This document shows, piece by piece, positions 1-11,000 of a DNA stretch of 64,000 nt. A program made the translations under genes and the position numbers. Source of the DNA: Vitellaria paradoxa (Eukaryota > Streptophyta > Magnoliopsida > Ericales > Sapotaceae); assembly GCA_019916065.1 (NCBI GenBank), contig CM034240.1, positions 17,531,894 to 17,595,893 of the forward strand, read 5' to 3'. Every line of letters starts with the position of its first letter. Position 1 is the first letter of the stretch. The notes under the pieces were generated by a model. That model had not been told where the DNA came from and did not search any database. It worked only from the letters and a program-made list of their open reading frames with translations.

Positions 1-1141
1 CAAGTGTTTGACTTGTCAGCAAGTGAAAGCAGAGCATCAGAGGCCAGCAGGATTGCTTCAGCCATTGCCAGTTTTCGGAATGGAAGTGGAAAAATATCAC
101 AATAGACTTCGTTACTAATTTGCTCAAGTCTCCCAAGAAGCATGATACTATTTGGGTGGTAGTGGATAGATTAGCAAAGTCAGCGCACTTCTTACTGATT
201 TGTTTGATTGATTCAATGGATAGTTTAGCTCGGTTGTACATTAGGGAGATTGTGAGGCTACATGGGGCTCCAGTGTCAATCGTATCAAATAGGGATCCCA
301 GATTTGCATCTCGTTTCTGGCAGAGTCTCCAGCAGGCCATGGGTACAGAATTGATGTTCAGTACCGCCTATCATCCTCAAACAGATGGGTAGTCTGAACG
401 TACCATTCAGATCTTGGAGGACATGCTTCGAGCATGTATACTGGATTTTCAGGGTAGCTAGGAGGTGCACCTTCCATTGGAAGAGTTTGCATACAATAAC
501 AGCTATCAGTCCAGTATTGAGATGGCGCCTTACGAAGCATTGTATGGTAGGCCATGCAGATCCCCTATCTGTTGGGCAGAGGTTGGGGAAAGAACTTTGT
601 TGGGACCTGAGATGGATCGGGAAACAACAGAGAAGACCAAAATCATCAAGCAGAGGCTTGAGACGGCGCGCAGTCGCCAGAAGAGCTATGCTGACCAGAG
701 GCGAAGGCTATTGGAGTTTGAGGCGGGAGACTACGTCTTTCTAAAGGTCTCACCACGTAAGGGGCAGTTCCGGTTTGGTTGTAAAGGCAAGTTGTCACCG
801 AGGTTCATTGGGCCATTTGAGGTGTTGGCTCGGGTTGGCGAGGTGGCTTATCGTTTGGCTTTACCACCAAATTTGTCAGGGGTGCATGCTGTGTTTCATG
901 TATCCATGTTGAGGAAGTACATCCCTGACCGGTCGCTTGTTTTGGATTGGGAAGACTTGAGGTAGATTCCAATGTTTCCTACGAGGTAAAGCCTGTGAAA
1001 ATTGTGGATTCTCGTGAGCAGGTTCTTCGAGGAAAGACAATACCATTGGTTCGGGTACTATGGAAGCATCATGGGATAGAGGAGTCGACTTGGGAGCGTG
1101 AGCAAGATATGAGACATCGTTTTCCCGAGTTGTTTGCTTGA
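1..1141 (+). pseudogene. Ty3/gypsy integrase and chromodomain-like C-terminus (broken)
   Basis: The first codons show the second half of the integrase zinc-binding domain (CLTC). The catalytic core follows, with the motifs [19 protein letters not shown] and TAYHPQTDG, then the GKL-SPRFIGPFEVL segment and a chromodomain-like tail with VRVLWKHHGIEEST ending in PELFA. Lesions seen: one extra T near 72-75 shifts the frame before the core; a TAG follows TDG near 388; a second TAG follows FQGS near 460; and one base is missing near 955, just before VDSNVSYEVKPV. The order is that of Ty3/gypsy pol. No function remains. Confidence 0.9.
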
Positions 1142-1191
1142 ATTTTTGTTATATTATTTTATTATTTAATTTTTGAGGACGAAAATTTTAT

Positions 1192-1204
1192 AAGGAGGGG
1201 AGGA
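1192..1204 (+). other. Polypurine tract of the first LTR element
   Basis: AAGGAGGGGAGGA lies directly against the LTR start TGTAAGAACCC. This is the primer position for plus-strand DNA synthesis in LTR retrotransposons and fixes the LTR boundary. Confidence 0.8.
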
Positions 1205-3996
1205 TGTAAGAACCCAGAATTTAATATATATATATATATATGCTTTTATTTTATTCAAACTTTATTATTTAAATTTTATTTATTTTATGTGTGATATATA
1301 TGTTTATTTAATTGGTTGTGTGTGTGTGAGAGAGTGGGAGGAGGAATTATGACAAGAAATTATTGTCATAAGAGAGGCCAAACGGTTACAGCTTGGAATT
1401 TGTGATTTAAAGGTGTTTTGATGGGTAAGTTATGGTGGTACATGTAACGGAAGGGAAAGATGAAACTTTTTTTTACATAAACCACTCTTCTTCATCTCCC
1501 ATCATCTTCTTCACATACAAAACCTGCACTAGAGAGTTTTCTCCTTCCTGCTGTTCTTCTACTTTGGTTTCAAAAGTTTCAACAAGAGGAGGTTGGTACA
1601 ATCATACCTATTAAGAGAGATCAGTGTAAGACGAACGAAGTCCCGAGTTAAGTTCGAAAGAAGGGATCATCGAAATCACTCTAGAATGCCAACTTGAGTT
1701 GGTCGTAACGCAATACACACTGATTGTCTACGTGTGTAGTGAGGTAGGTGCGATTGTGTTTATTTGATATATTTCTTTTATCATGTCAAGTATATATAGA
1801 TATACGTGTGCAAGAGATGAAAAACTTGTTCTATGAATTGATTATTGATTATGTGAAATTCTGAAACTTTCACACTGAAATGGGTACACTGGTTTCCCAT
1901 AAAAATCATACCTAGAGATTGATTTAATTTTTGAAACTTTTTATATGTTAAATTAGACATATAGACGAGTTTTATGTAAAAATTTCATAATTTTTGAAAT
2001 TTAAATGAATTTATTAAAAATAGTCAAACTTGACTGATGGGTTGGGATTTCTGTACCTGGATCAGCACAATGTTTTTATATAAAATTCATAGTTAGAAGT
2101 TGAATTAATTTTTGATATTTTTATCTATGGGAGTAAATATACAAACTAGTATCCAGTAAAAATTTCATATTTTTTTGAGTTACAATAGATTTTATAAATT
2201 TCGTGAAAGTTGAATGTTTGTTTTAAATTGCTGTGCTGACAGGAGTTTGATTTTTGATATAAAAATGATATCTAGAGATTAAATTAATTTCTAAAAATTT
2301 TATATATGAAACTAGACATGTTACATATTCTGCAGAAAAGTTTTTATAAAATTTTGAGTAATAATTTATTTTATAAAAATATTGAAACTTGGCTGTTTGG
2401 TTTACATTGCCGTACTAACAATAGTCAGATATTTGGTATAAAAGATATACATAAAAGTTCATATAATTTTTAAAAGTTTTATATGTTAAACTAGATATAT
2501 GAATGAACTTTCTGTAAAAATTTCAAAATTTTTGGATTTAAAATGAATTTTATAAAAATCGTGAAAATGAGTTGTTTTGTATGGTTCTAGCAGAAATACC
2601 CATTTAGTATTTTTAAATTCTGTATTTTATGGTTTTATGAAAAAAATTTTAAATCTTGTTTTCATGAAACTAGACTTAATTATAAGTATTTTGGGCTTTT
2701 GAATTAGTATAAAATATTTTATTTTCTATTTTTCATGAATTATCAAAATGTATGTCTTGAATTTTTCTTGGTCATGGCAATGCTTGATATAAAATTTTAT
2801 TTACCAAGCTAGCTGCATATATATTCTTGAATATGGTTGCATGATATTTATTTGATAAATTTTATATGAGAATATTTTTATGGAAGGGCAACATGAGACT
2901 TAGGCCCAAAACACATTTACACTTCATAAAACTTATAAAGTAAAGAGAAGAACACACAAAAAAATCAAATTAGAGAGAACTTTTGTGTATGTTGTGCTGT
3001 TAATAAAAGGAATTACTTGAGATTTGATTTTTGGGTTATTGGGGTCATTAAGGGTACTAGAAAGAGCGGGTTCTAGAGCCCAATGGTTGAAATCTCTAAA
3101 ACCTGTGCAGGGTGATTAGTATAACCAGTAAGCTAGAAACCTACGAAATGTATATATGATTTATTCTAACATATATTTAGTACCGGGATTGCGGGACCGG
3201 TTTGTCTACTAAGGCAAATAAGTACATTTGGGACTGCGGGACCAATTGTACCCCATGATTGAGGTATGGGGATATGATGAGTACATTTGAGATTGCGGGA
3301 CTAATTGTACCCCCTGACTGAGATCTTGGGATGTGATGAGTACATGTAGGACTGCAGGATTAGTTGTATCCCACGGCTTAGGTCTGGGGATTTATTTTGA
3401 GTTTAGTTCTGAAGCCACAGACTAAACTTGCAGAGTACCTGACTTATAGTATGATATTGATGTGTGGTGATGTGAATGATGTGATATGATTTATTTTTAG
3501 TATGAGACTGCAGAATCATGACTAAGTAACTTTATAATTTGAATGTAATGATTAAATATGAATATTTTGAAAATTTTGAGATTTTAAATTTTATTCTTAT
3601 TTATTAGTGTTAATAGCTTTACATGATAAAAAAATTATATTTTATAAACACTTTCTGAGCACACGTAGAATTGAGTGCTCACTACCTACTACAATTGGTA
3701 ATGCAGGGGTTGATACTCGTGACAGACCAGTGGGTTAGCTAGCCGTCTTGGGTTGTTATAACTGGATGATTTGTTTTATTTTGCATTTTAATAGTTAATT
3801 TTTAATGTAATGGAGTATTGATTTGGGCCTATATTTATGGCATAGTTTTGTAGCCCATTTTTAGGGTATTTTAAAGGTATTTTGAATATTTAAGAAATTG
3901 AATAAATACTTACTTTAATTAGCTTCCGCTCTAATATGGTACATTTTTTTTGGGTTTCGTTCCTACGTCCCCGGTTGTGGATTTCGGGGCGTGATA
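1205..3996 (+). repeat. 3' LTR of the first Ty3/gypsy element
   Basis: The LTR begins TGTAAGAACCC right after the polypurine tract and ends CGGGGCGTGATA, which is the canonical CGGGGCGTGACA with one change. It is about 2.8 kb long. Its last 1.1 kb (from GGGCAACATGAGACTTAGGCCC near 2887) matches the reverse complement of 14428-15409, so that segment is an LTR of the same family. It contains the tandem block at 3215-3405. Confidence 0.85.
3215..3405 (+). repeat. Three tandem ~60-bp units inside the LTR
   Basis: A unit of the form GAGTACATTTGGGACTGCGGGACCAATTGTACCCC plus about 25 bases recurs three times with roughly 60-bp spacing (near 3222, 3280 and 3340). A more diverged unit with the same GGGACTGCGGGAC core lies just upstream. 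Related units are seen in reverse complement at about 15030-15150 in the older LTR. Confidence 0.7.
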
Positions 3997-4095
3997 TTTT
4001 TTATCTCACTGTATGAATTACAAATTTATAACTTATTTTACTTTATTTCATTTTATCTCACTTTTTATCATTTTAAACACATTTTACATATTTGT
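3997..4095. repeat. Half copy of the dispersed GATAAAATGAGATAAA repeat
   Basis: TTTTATCTCACTGTATGAATTAC followed by TTTCATTTTATCTCACTTTTTATCA and TTTAAACAC matches one half of the short dispersed repeat family seen at 38226, 48797, 54527 and elsewhere. It abuts the LTR end, which suggests the first LTR element landed inside a copy of this repeat. Confidence 0.55.
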
Positions 4096-4533
4096 CCCTA
4101 CAAATAATTTATTTAAAAGGACACCCTAACGTTACCCTTGATTCTATGCCCCCAAAACAAAAAATAATAAATAAATAAAAATAATAACAATAATTAAAAA
4201 TGCATACTTTAACAAAACAAAATACTTGATATTTGGTTGATTAGAATTAATCAAGTTTTATTATATATTATTTTTAAATTTTATTACATATTATTTTTAT
4301 ATTAAATTTTTATAATTTCTATTATACTTTTTTATTAAACTTCTGGGTCCTACTATTCAGCGCTCTTGGAATCACGTGCCTCCTTTAACAGGACGAGCTG
4401 ACAGCTGGCCCTTGCATTTGAATGCGCATTCTCTCTCTTTAAGTGCTTAACGAAACCTCGCAACTCCGCAAACGACTCCGAGAGCGAGAGAGAGGGAGAG
4501 GGAGCAAAGAAACTGATATTGAGTGCGGCGCAG
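4096..4533 (+). promoter_or_regulatory. Promoter and 5' leader region of PEAMT
   Basis: AT-rich DNA up to about 4330 gives way to a mixed, GC-richer stretch leading to the upstream ORF. A CACGTG G-box is at 4373-4378 and a GA-rich tract at 4481-4505. No clear TATA box could be fixed, so the transcription start is not called. Confidence 0.4.
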
Positions 4534-4611
4534 ATGCAGCAGAGGGGGAGAGCTAACAACCGTAGATCAAGGACGTTCTCTAGATCTCGCCTTGCCGTCG
4601 AGGGTTGTTAA
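4534..4611 (+). CDS. Conserved upstream ORF of PEAMT (25 codons)
   Basis: ATG at 4534 opens a 25-codon frame ending TAA at 4609-4611. The peptide is arginine- and serine-rich, ending RRSRTFSRSRLAVEGC. It sits in the 5' leader, 104 bases ahead of the PEAMT start codon at 4716, and no other ATG lies between. Known biology: Arabidopsis NMT1/XIPOTL1 carries a conserved upstream ORF of this size (CPuORF30) that lowers translation when phosphocholine is high. Size, position and Arg/Ser-rich composition fit it; identity with the known peptide was not checked by alignment. The likely role is peptide-dependent feedback on PEAMT translation. Confidence 0.8.
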   Translation: MQQRGRANNRRSRTFSRSRLAVEGC

Positions 4612-4715
4612 AGCCAGATCGAACCACCCATTTCCATTCCCTCACCCTTCACCTTTCCTCCGTCAATCCCTTCCCATTTTTGCTCGGTTTTCACCGTCTC
4701 TGAGAAGGTTGAACC

Positions 4716-4961
4716 ATGGCTCTCCAAGGTGAGATTCCTATGTTTAATTCTGTGCGCGTACTGTGTTTATACATGTGTGTGTGTGTTTGAGAAAGATCTT
4801 TGCAATGTGATGAGGTGTGTATCTGCAAATGTTCTGCAGAGAAAGAACGCGAGATTCAAAAGAGCTACTGGATCGAGCACTCCGCCGACCTCACCCTCGA
4901 GGCTATGATGCTCGACTCCAAAGCCGCTGATCTCGACAAAGAAGAAAGACCTGAAGTACAT

Positions 4962-5001
<40 letters not shown>

Positions 5002-8000
5002 CCCCCCCCTTCGATATTTTATTTTGTTTTTCTGATTTAATGGATGTTTATTGGGTGTGAGTAGATTCGATTTTAAATAATTATGGTTTCTTATTTGGAT
5101 TTTGGACCTCCTTCATTGTTTAGTAGCAGATTCAAATTATCTAATTACGGGATTTGATTTGGATGTTGGATCTCCTTGATTGGCTTGTTGTTTAACAGTA
5201 ATTCTTGTTTATTCTGCTTATTATCAAACTACTTTATTAATTACTTTATTTATTTATTTATTTTTTCTAATCATGCCGGCGTTTTTGCACCCAATGTACG
5301 GAATGCATATGGATTAATAGTTGCCATGCACCTACCCCAATAAAAGAGTAGATTTTTTACAAGCGGCAAAAACCCATATTTATTTATTTATTTTTTAGTT
5401 ACAATATATATTAGGTGTGTTTAGAGATGTATAAAAGTGTATAAAATATAATAAAATTGTAAAAGTAAATATCTCGTAATTCATACAGTGAGTAAATAAT
5501 TTAAATTTTATTATCTCGTAATTTATGTTTATAAAAATTTGTAAAATTTTATTTTATTTTATAAAACTCTGAACTGGGCCATTATAGTTACACTAATTCT
5601 TTTGCAGTGAATTCTTGACAGGGGCAAAAGCCTCGTATTTAAATTTTTTTAAATATAAATTATAAGGTATCTACGTAGTTGCGGGCCTCCACAGTTCCTT
5701 TCTCTTTACTCGATGTAATAAATAAGTATTCAGGTAAAATATTTTATTCTACCGGGTATGTCAACTGTGGCAATTGACTATTCGGGTTATTTTTAGATCT
5801 ACAAGGCGTCAAGTGCCAGTGGGGTAATTGCCTCACTAATTTTATTGAAAAATCCCACTGAGCTAATTTTCTATTATGAAAATTTAAATTATTTTACTTA
5901 CCAAAAAAAAAATATTTTAATTATTTGGGTAAGTTGCTCCATCTTGATCTTTGAAAATTTTTATTTTATTTTGGTAAGTTTCTCTTTTAAATTTTTTTGG
6001 TTTCCCTTTTAAATTTAGTCTATAATGTTACGGCAATTAAATATTTCTTGCATACCATAGAAATTAAGTTGTTTTGGTAAATGTAAATTGCGATTCTAGG
6101 AGTGATATGGTACAACTAATTACATAACTTTTTGGTACAAACTATGTTTTATTAGTTGTTATGTTGGGTATCGAAGTATAAAATCACATTCAATTTTATG
6201 CAATCCGTTAGTGTTTGTTATCATTAATTATAAGCAAAAAGAAAATACATATAATTAGTTATTTTGTTATATTTTTAGTTGGGATTCACATAGTTCCTAA
6301 TTTGTTAACCCCCTCCAACCCTCGAACTAGATCGCGCGACTCCAATTGGGGTACGTTCGTGATCCAAATCGCAAATATTGACGATCTAATTTCATGAGAG
6401 AAGAACGAGTATTTGAAATGAAAAAGAAACAAGTTTTTACTTGAAATTGCTGTCGTTGCTATCGCAGTCGCAGTTACCATCGCCGTCGCCCTTTATCAGA
6501 GTTGGTCCAACAAAGGATTTTACAACTTTCTTTGATATTTAGGTCAAGATTTAGTTTAACTGTACAAATTCCTTCCTTTCATTTTTTCAAGTCAGGATAA
6601 TTAATTTGTATTTTTTTGTTCGAACCAAAAAAGATTACGAATTTTGTTTATTTTTTCAAATCAAAATAAGAGACTTTGTAACTTTCTAATATATATCTGC
6701 AATTTACTATAATATTTAGGTCAAGATTTTGTCCAACAAATGACTCCACAACTTCTTTCCTTTCATTTTTTTCGGTCTGAATAATTAATTTGTGTTTTGT
6801 TTTTTCGAACCAAAAAGGACTTTATGAATTTCCTTTACTTTTTCAAACCACTAAGGATTGGACTTTACTTTTAAATACTCCATACATATTTTATAATACA
6901 CATAATGCATGTTTCATATTCTACTGCATATCAAACCAAATAAAAATTTAAAACGAATTGTGATCCAAAATGGCGTTCTAACTAATTATTACCTCCACCA
7001 TACCATGTACCAACCAAGGTATCGTACTGTAAATCCGTACCCATACTATGTACCAGATCGACCCGTGAACTTGGTAACTAAGGAAACATTAAGTTGAGTT
7101 ATTTTTGTAATTTATGAGAATTGTTATACGTGTTTTTCAAATTCTAGTGATGTTAAAAGAAAAAAACAATTGTTTCAATATTTTTGTGTGTTATATTTTT
7201 CTAATTATTTTGTCCACCTCATTCCAACCAAAATCTTGCCTCTGCCATTGCATGTCAAGTTGTCAACTCAAGTGATATTCAAGATTAAAAATCATAGTTG
7301 AAATTGGAAGTTCTATTTGATGCTTTCCTTGGAACTATATTTGAAAGCTGCTGTCATGACACTTTCCAAAATTTATCCTTCAATTTTCTTAAATTTTAGT
7401 AGTTACTTGTATTGCTTCCGAAGGCTATTACGCGGTTGGCATATCAGCATTGTAATTCTTTGACTCCAAAAGAATTACAATGCTGATATGCCAACCGCGT
7501 AATAGCCTTCGGAAGCATTGTAATTCTTGAATTACACTCTGCAGGATATTGATGATCTAGTCATTTAAATTGATGTTTCAATTTGTGTTTCCTTATTATG
7601 GTATTTATCAGGTGCTTTAGTTGGATCCACCTTTTGAAGTGGCTGCTTTTAGTGTCACTGAATGGCTGCTTTCAGTTTTCACGATCTAGTTTCTAAATGT
7701 GGGTTAATGCTGATAATGGTTAAAACTATTCTTTCTAATATACAAATTTCGGTCAGCTCTCTCTCTCTTGAGCTACTTTTGCTAGTCCTTGATGATATTT
7801 TAGCGCTATCTAAAATTCTGAGTGGGAGTAACAATACATCCAAGGTTAGTTTTGTTAGTCCCCTTTCCCGTCCCAGAAAACAAGCAACATGGGATCTAAT
7901 GACAATAAAGTGATAAACTAACTCATTCTACCGTAAGTTCTTTGGTGTTTGTTATAACTATGACCTGACAGACCACTTTCCATATGTTGGCCTTTTTTTT

Positions 8001-11000
8001 TTTTTTGATGTGTTAAAGAATTTTCTTAAAGAAGAAGAGAAACAAAAGCAGGCGTCCAGCAAATGCCAAGTTCAAAAATAGCCACTCAACTCAACAGAGT
8101 GGACTTACCAAAAAAAAAAAACTCAACAGAGTGGATCCTCTACAAAGCTAACAAAAGACCCTTTACCTGGCTCTATAAGTATACCCACCTTACTATCTAA
8201 TTGATTCTGAATAAAGATGACCCTTTTCCTCGAAACATTCTCCTATTTCTCTCTTTCCAAACCAATCGAATAATGCAGTAAAGAGCCTTTATTCATGCTT
8301 TATTTTGGTTCTTCCTCAACTTTACCCCCACCAATAGTAAGGCAGAATCTTCACATACTTGGGGCCCATGGACTCTTCACTACCATGCCCACTTCACAAT
8401 GCCTCATCTGAAATTCTTGCTTTTGAAAGCACAAACAATTGATTATCTTTTTCATTGTGGGTGATTATTGATTTTTTGTTTGTTAGGTGTATCGACCTTA
8501 TACTTCTACTCATTAATAGTTTATATTTTATGAATGGTATAGCTTATTGTGTTTTCATTTAAGCTACATTATGCACTGTAGTGTAGCCTGTGCACTAACT
8601 AGGGATTTTTTTTTAAATGTGTGTTAACTTGACACAATTTTAGCTATACATGTTATCTGTTTTTGCCCCAAAAGGAAAAAAGTAAAACATTATCTCATTT
8701 TCTCCATTTGCTAATTTACTTTGAGAATGTCCTACTGTAGATGTGTCCCTTCTCCCTGCCTCGAAAGGAAAAAAAGAAAGTTCCAGTTTAAGACATGCTG
8801 CTTATTACATAGGACAACGCCAAATTTCTGAAATTCATCTAACTGGTGGCTTGTTCAGGTACTTGATATGCTTCCATCCTTTGAAGGAAAATCAGTTCTG
8901 GAACTAGGAGCGGGCATTGGTCGTTTTACTGGTGAATTAGCTAAGAAGGCTGGTCAGGTTCTGGCTTTGGATTTTATTGAAAGTGTGATAAAGAAGGTAA
9001 TCATAGGACCAAGCTTTTAAAATTGGACAAATAATGATGTTTTTTTCTATTTTGTTTTGTTTTGATCTTGATCTTTAATTTCCTAATTGCAGAATCAAAC
9101 CATCAATGGGCATTATAAAAATGTCACGTTTATGTGTGCTGATGTGACGTCCCCTGATATAGATATTTCAACTGATTCAATGGATTTGATATTCTCAAAC
9201 TGGCTATTGATGTATCTCTCGGATAAAGAGGTGAATTTATTTCTCTCTATCAACCCATTTATTTGATGTTTTGATATCATCACAATCCAATAATAAAATC
9301 GGGGACAAGTGTGAACTCTATTTCCTCCTTAATTGAGTCAGAAATATCAGACTTGAAGGGAGGAAGAAGGCATCCCTTACTCCATTCCTTCCTAAAGTGA
9401 GTCAAGAATGGCGGGATTAGAAGTTGTCTACTTTATTTTAGTGAATTTAGTAAAGATCATGAATGCTCTTTAAAAGAAACATGCTACAAATATCCAAGTA
9501 TAAACTGCTTTACCCACCCATGCATTAGAGTACAGCTGAACTTAAACACAGTTCTTATGACAATGATTAGCGCTGTTTTAATTAAGAGAGGACAGATGTG
9601 GCAATGTACTATTTTAATGAAATAAAGAAGGGGACTACTATTTCCATTTTTAAACCCAGGAAGACCTTTTTTCCCGTGGCTAGTTAGTTGTACAGCTATT
9701 TTATTCACGGTAAGCATAAAAGCTTATTTTTGCATGAGTATTTTGCAATGCTTTTTGGCTCTTGGTTTGGAATCTCTGCTTAAACAACATGTAACCTTCT
9801 ATAATAGTTGAATATGTTGTGCTTGATGTATGTTAGCTACATTCTTCTTTGACATCATTGCTTGCCTTGGCATCACTAACTAATCTTTTAATTCTTCAAA
9901 TGGACTTATCCTTTTCCATTTGTTGTAGGTTGAGAATCTTGCAGAAAGAATGGTAAAATGGTTGAAGGTTGGTGGCTATATTTTCTTCAGAGAATCATGT
10001 TTTCATCAATCTGGAGACTACAAGCGGAAGAGCAACCCAACGCATTACCGGGAGCCAAGATATTATACAAAGGTTCTACTTTATATAGCAAACCTTTTTT
10101 TTTTTTTTTGGTGGATAAGAACCCTTTGTGTTGTTGTATACTTTGAAGTTTGCTGTAATAAATTTATTGTGTGCTGCATGTACATTAAATAATTAAAATC
10201 ACTGCTCTTCAACAATTCGGCAATGGCATAACTATAAGATAATGTCCACATGCTTCCGTGTTTTGATAGTCATAAAACAGTCAAAACTTGTTTCACTAGA
10301 TTGTTTTGAATTTTAGTGGAATCCATCAAACTCAACGTGGGGTCATTTTGGTTAATCATCTTGGTTCAAATTTCCTAGATTATCATGCTCTTTTTCAGTT
10401 GAAGAGGAAGGATCAGAAGCTCCTTGTTGATTGATGTAGACTATAAAATTCATTTGACTGACTTTTAGCGAGTAATATTGGTTATCTGGTTCTCTCTCTT
10501 TGGTGAACTGAAACAAATGGTGACAGGCTCTGTCAAGAACTATCCCTCCTAAATGTCACTTGCCCCATATAGTTACATGCCTTTTCTGGTTTTATTGAAC
10601 TGCAGGTTTTCAAGGAATGTCTCATGCGTGATGGCTCTGGGAATTCCTATGAACTTTCCCTTGTTGGCTGCAAATGCATTGGAGCTTATGTGAGAAACAA
10701 GAAAAACCAAAATCAGGTAATAACATACTTGGGTGCTCAGCTTTAATGTAATTCTTTTTTTTTTTCTTTTTGTGTTGGTGAAATTGTTTGATGGGAGACA
10801 TAATTATGGTATTTGTATGTAGATTTGCTGGATTTGGCAGAAAGTCAGTTCTGAGAATGATAGAGGGTTCCAGCAGTTTTTGGATAATGTCCAGTATAAA
10901 TGTAATGGTATATTGCGATATGAACGGGTCTTTGGGAAAGGCTTTGTTAGCACAGGAGGAATTGGTACGTTAAATGCTTTTCTTTTATGCTTTTTTTGAT

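Larger units (their letters stand above)
1..3996 (+). mobile_element. Ty3/gypsy chromovirus, 3' part (5' part outside window)
   Basis: The window opens inside the integrase of a plus-strand LTR retrotransposon and runs through the C-terminal chromodomain-like segment, a polypurine tract (1192-1204) and a long 3' LTR (1205-3996). The order integrase, chromodomain-like tail, LTR and the long LTR suit the Tekay/Del type of chromovirus; that clade call is inference. The coding part is interrupted by nonsense codons and frameshifts, so the copy is dead. Its 5' LTR and 5' target-site duplication lie outside the window, so age and insertion site cannot be judged. A related but not identical element sits on the other strand at 15410-23943. 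Confidence 0.9.

Noticed and set aside
4353..4559. Minus-strand 68-aa frame over the PEAMT leader
   Set aside because: It overlaps the plus-strand leader and upstream ORF, has low-complexity LSLSES content and no recognisable motif.
7413..7517. Calling the hairpin a microRNA gene
   Set aside because: The arms are perfectly paired with a 7-nt loop and match no miRNA I know; without small-RNA data it is only an inverted repeat.
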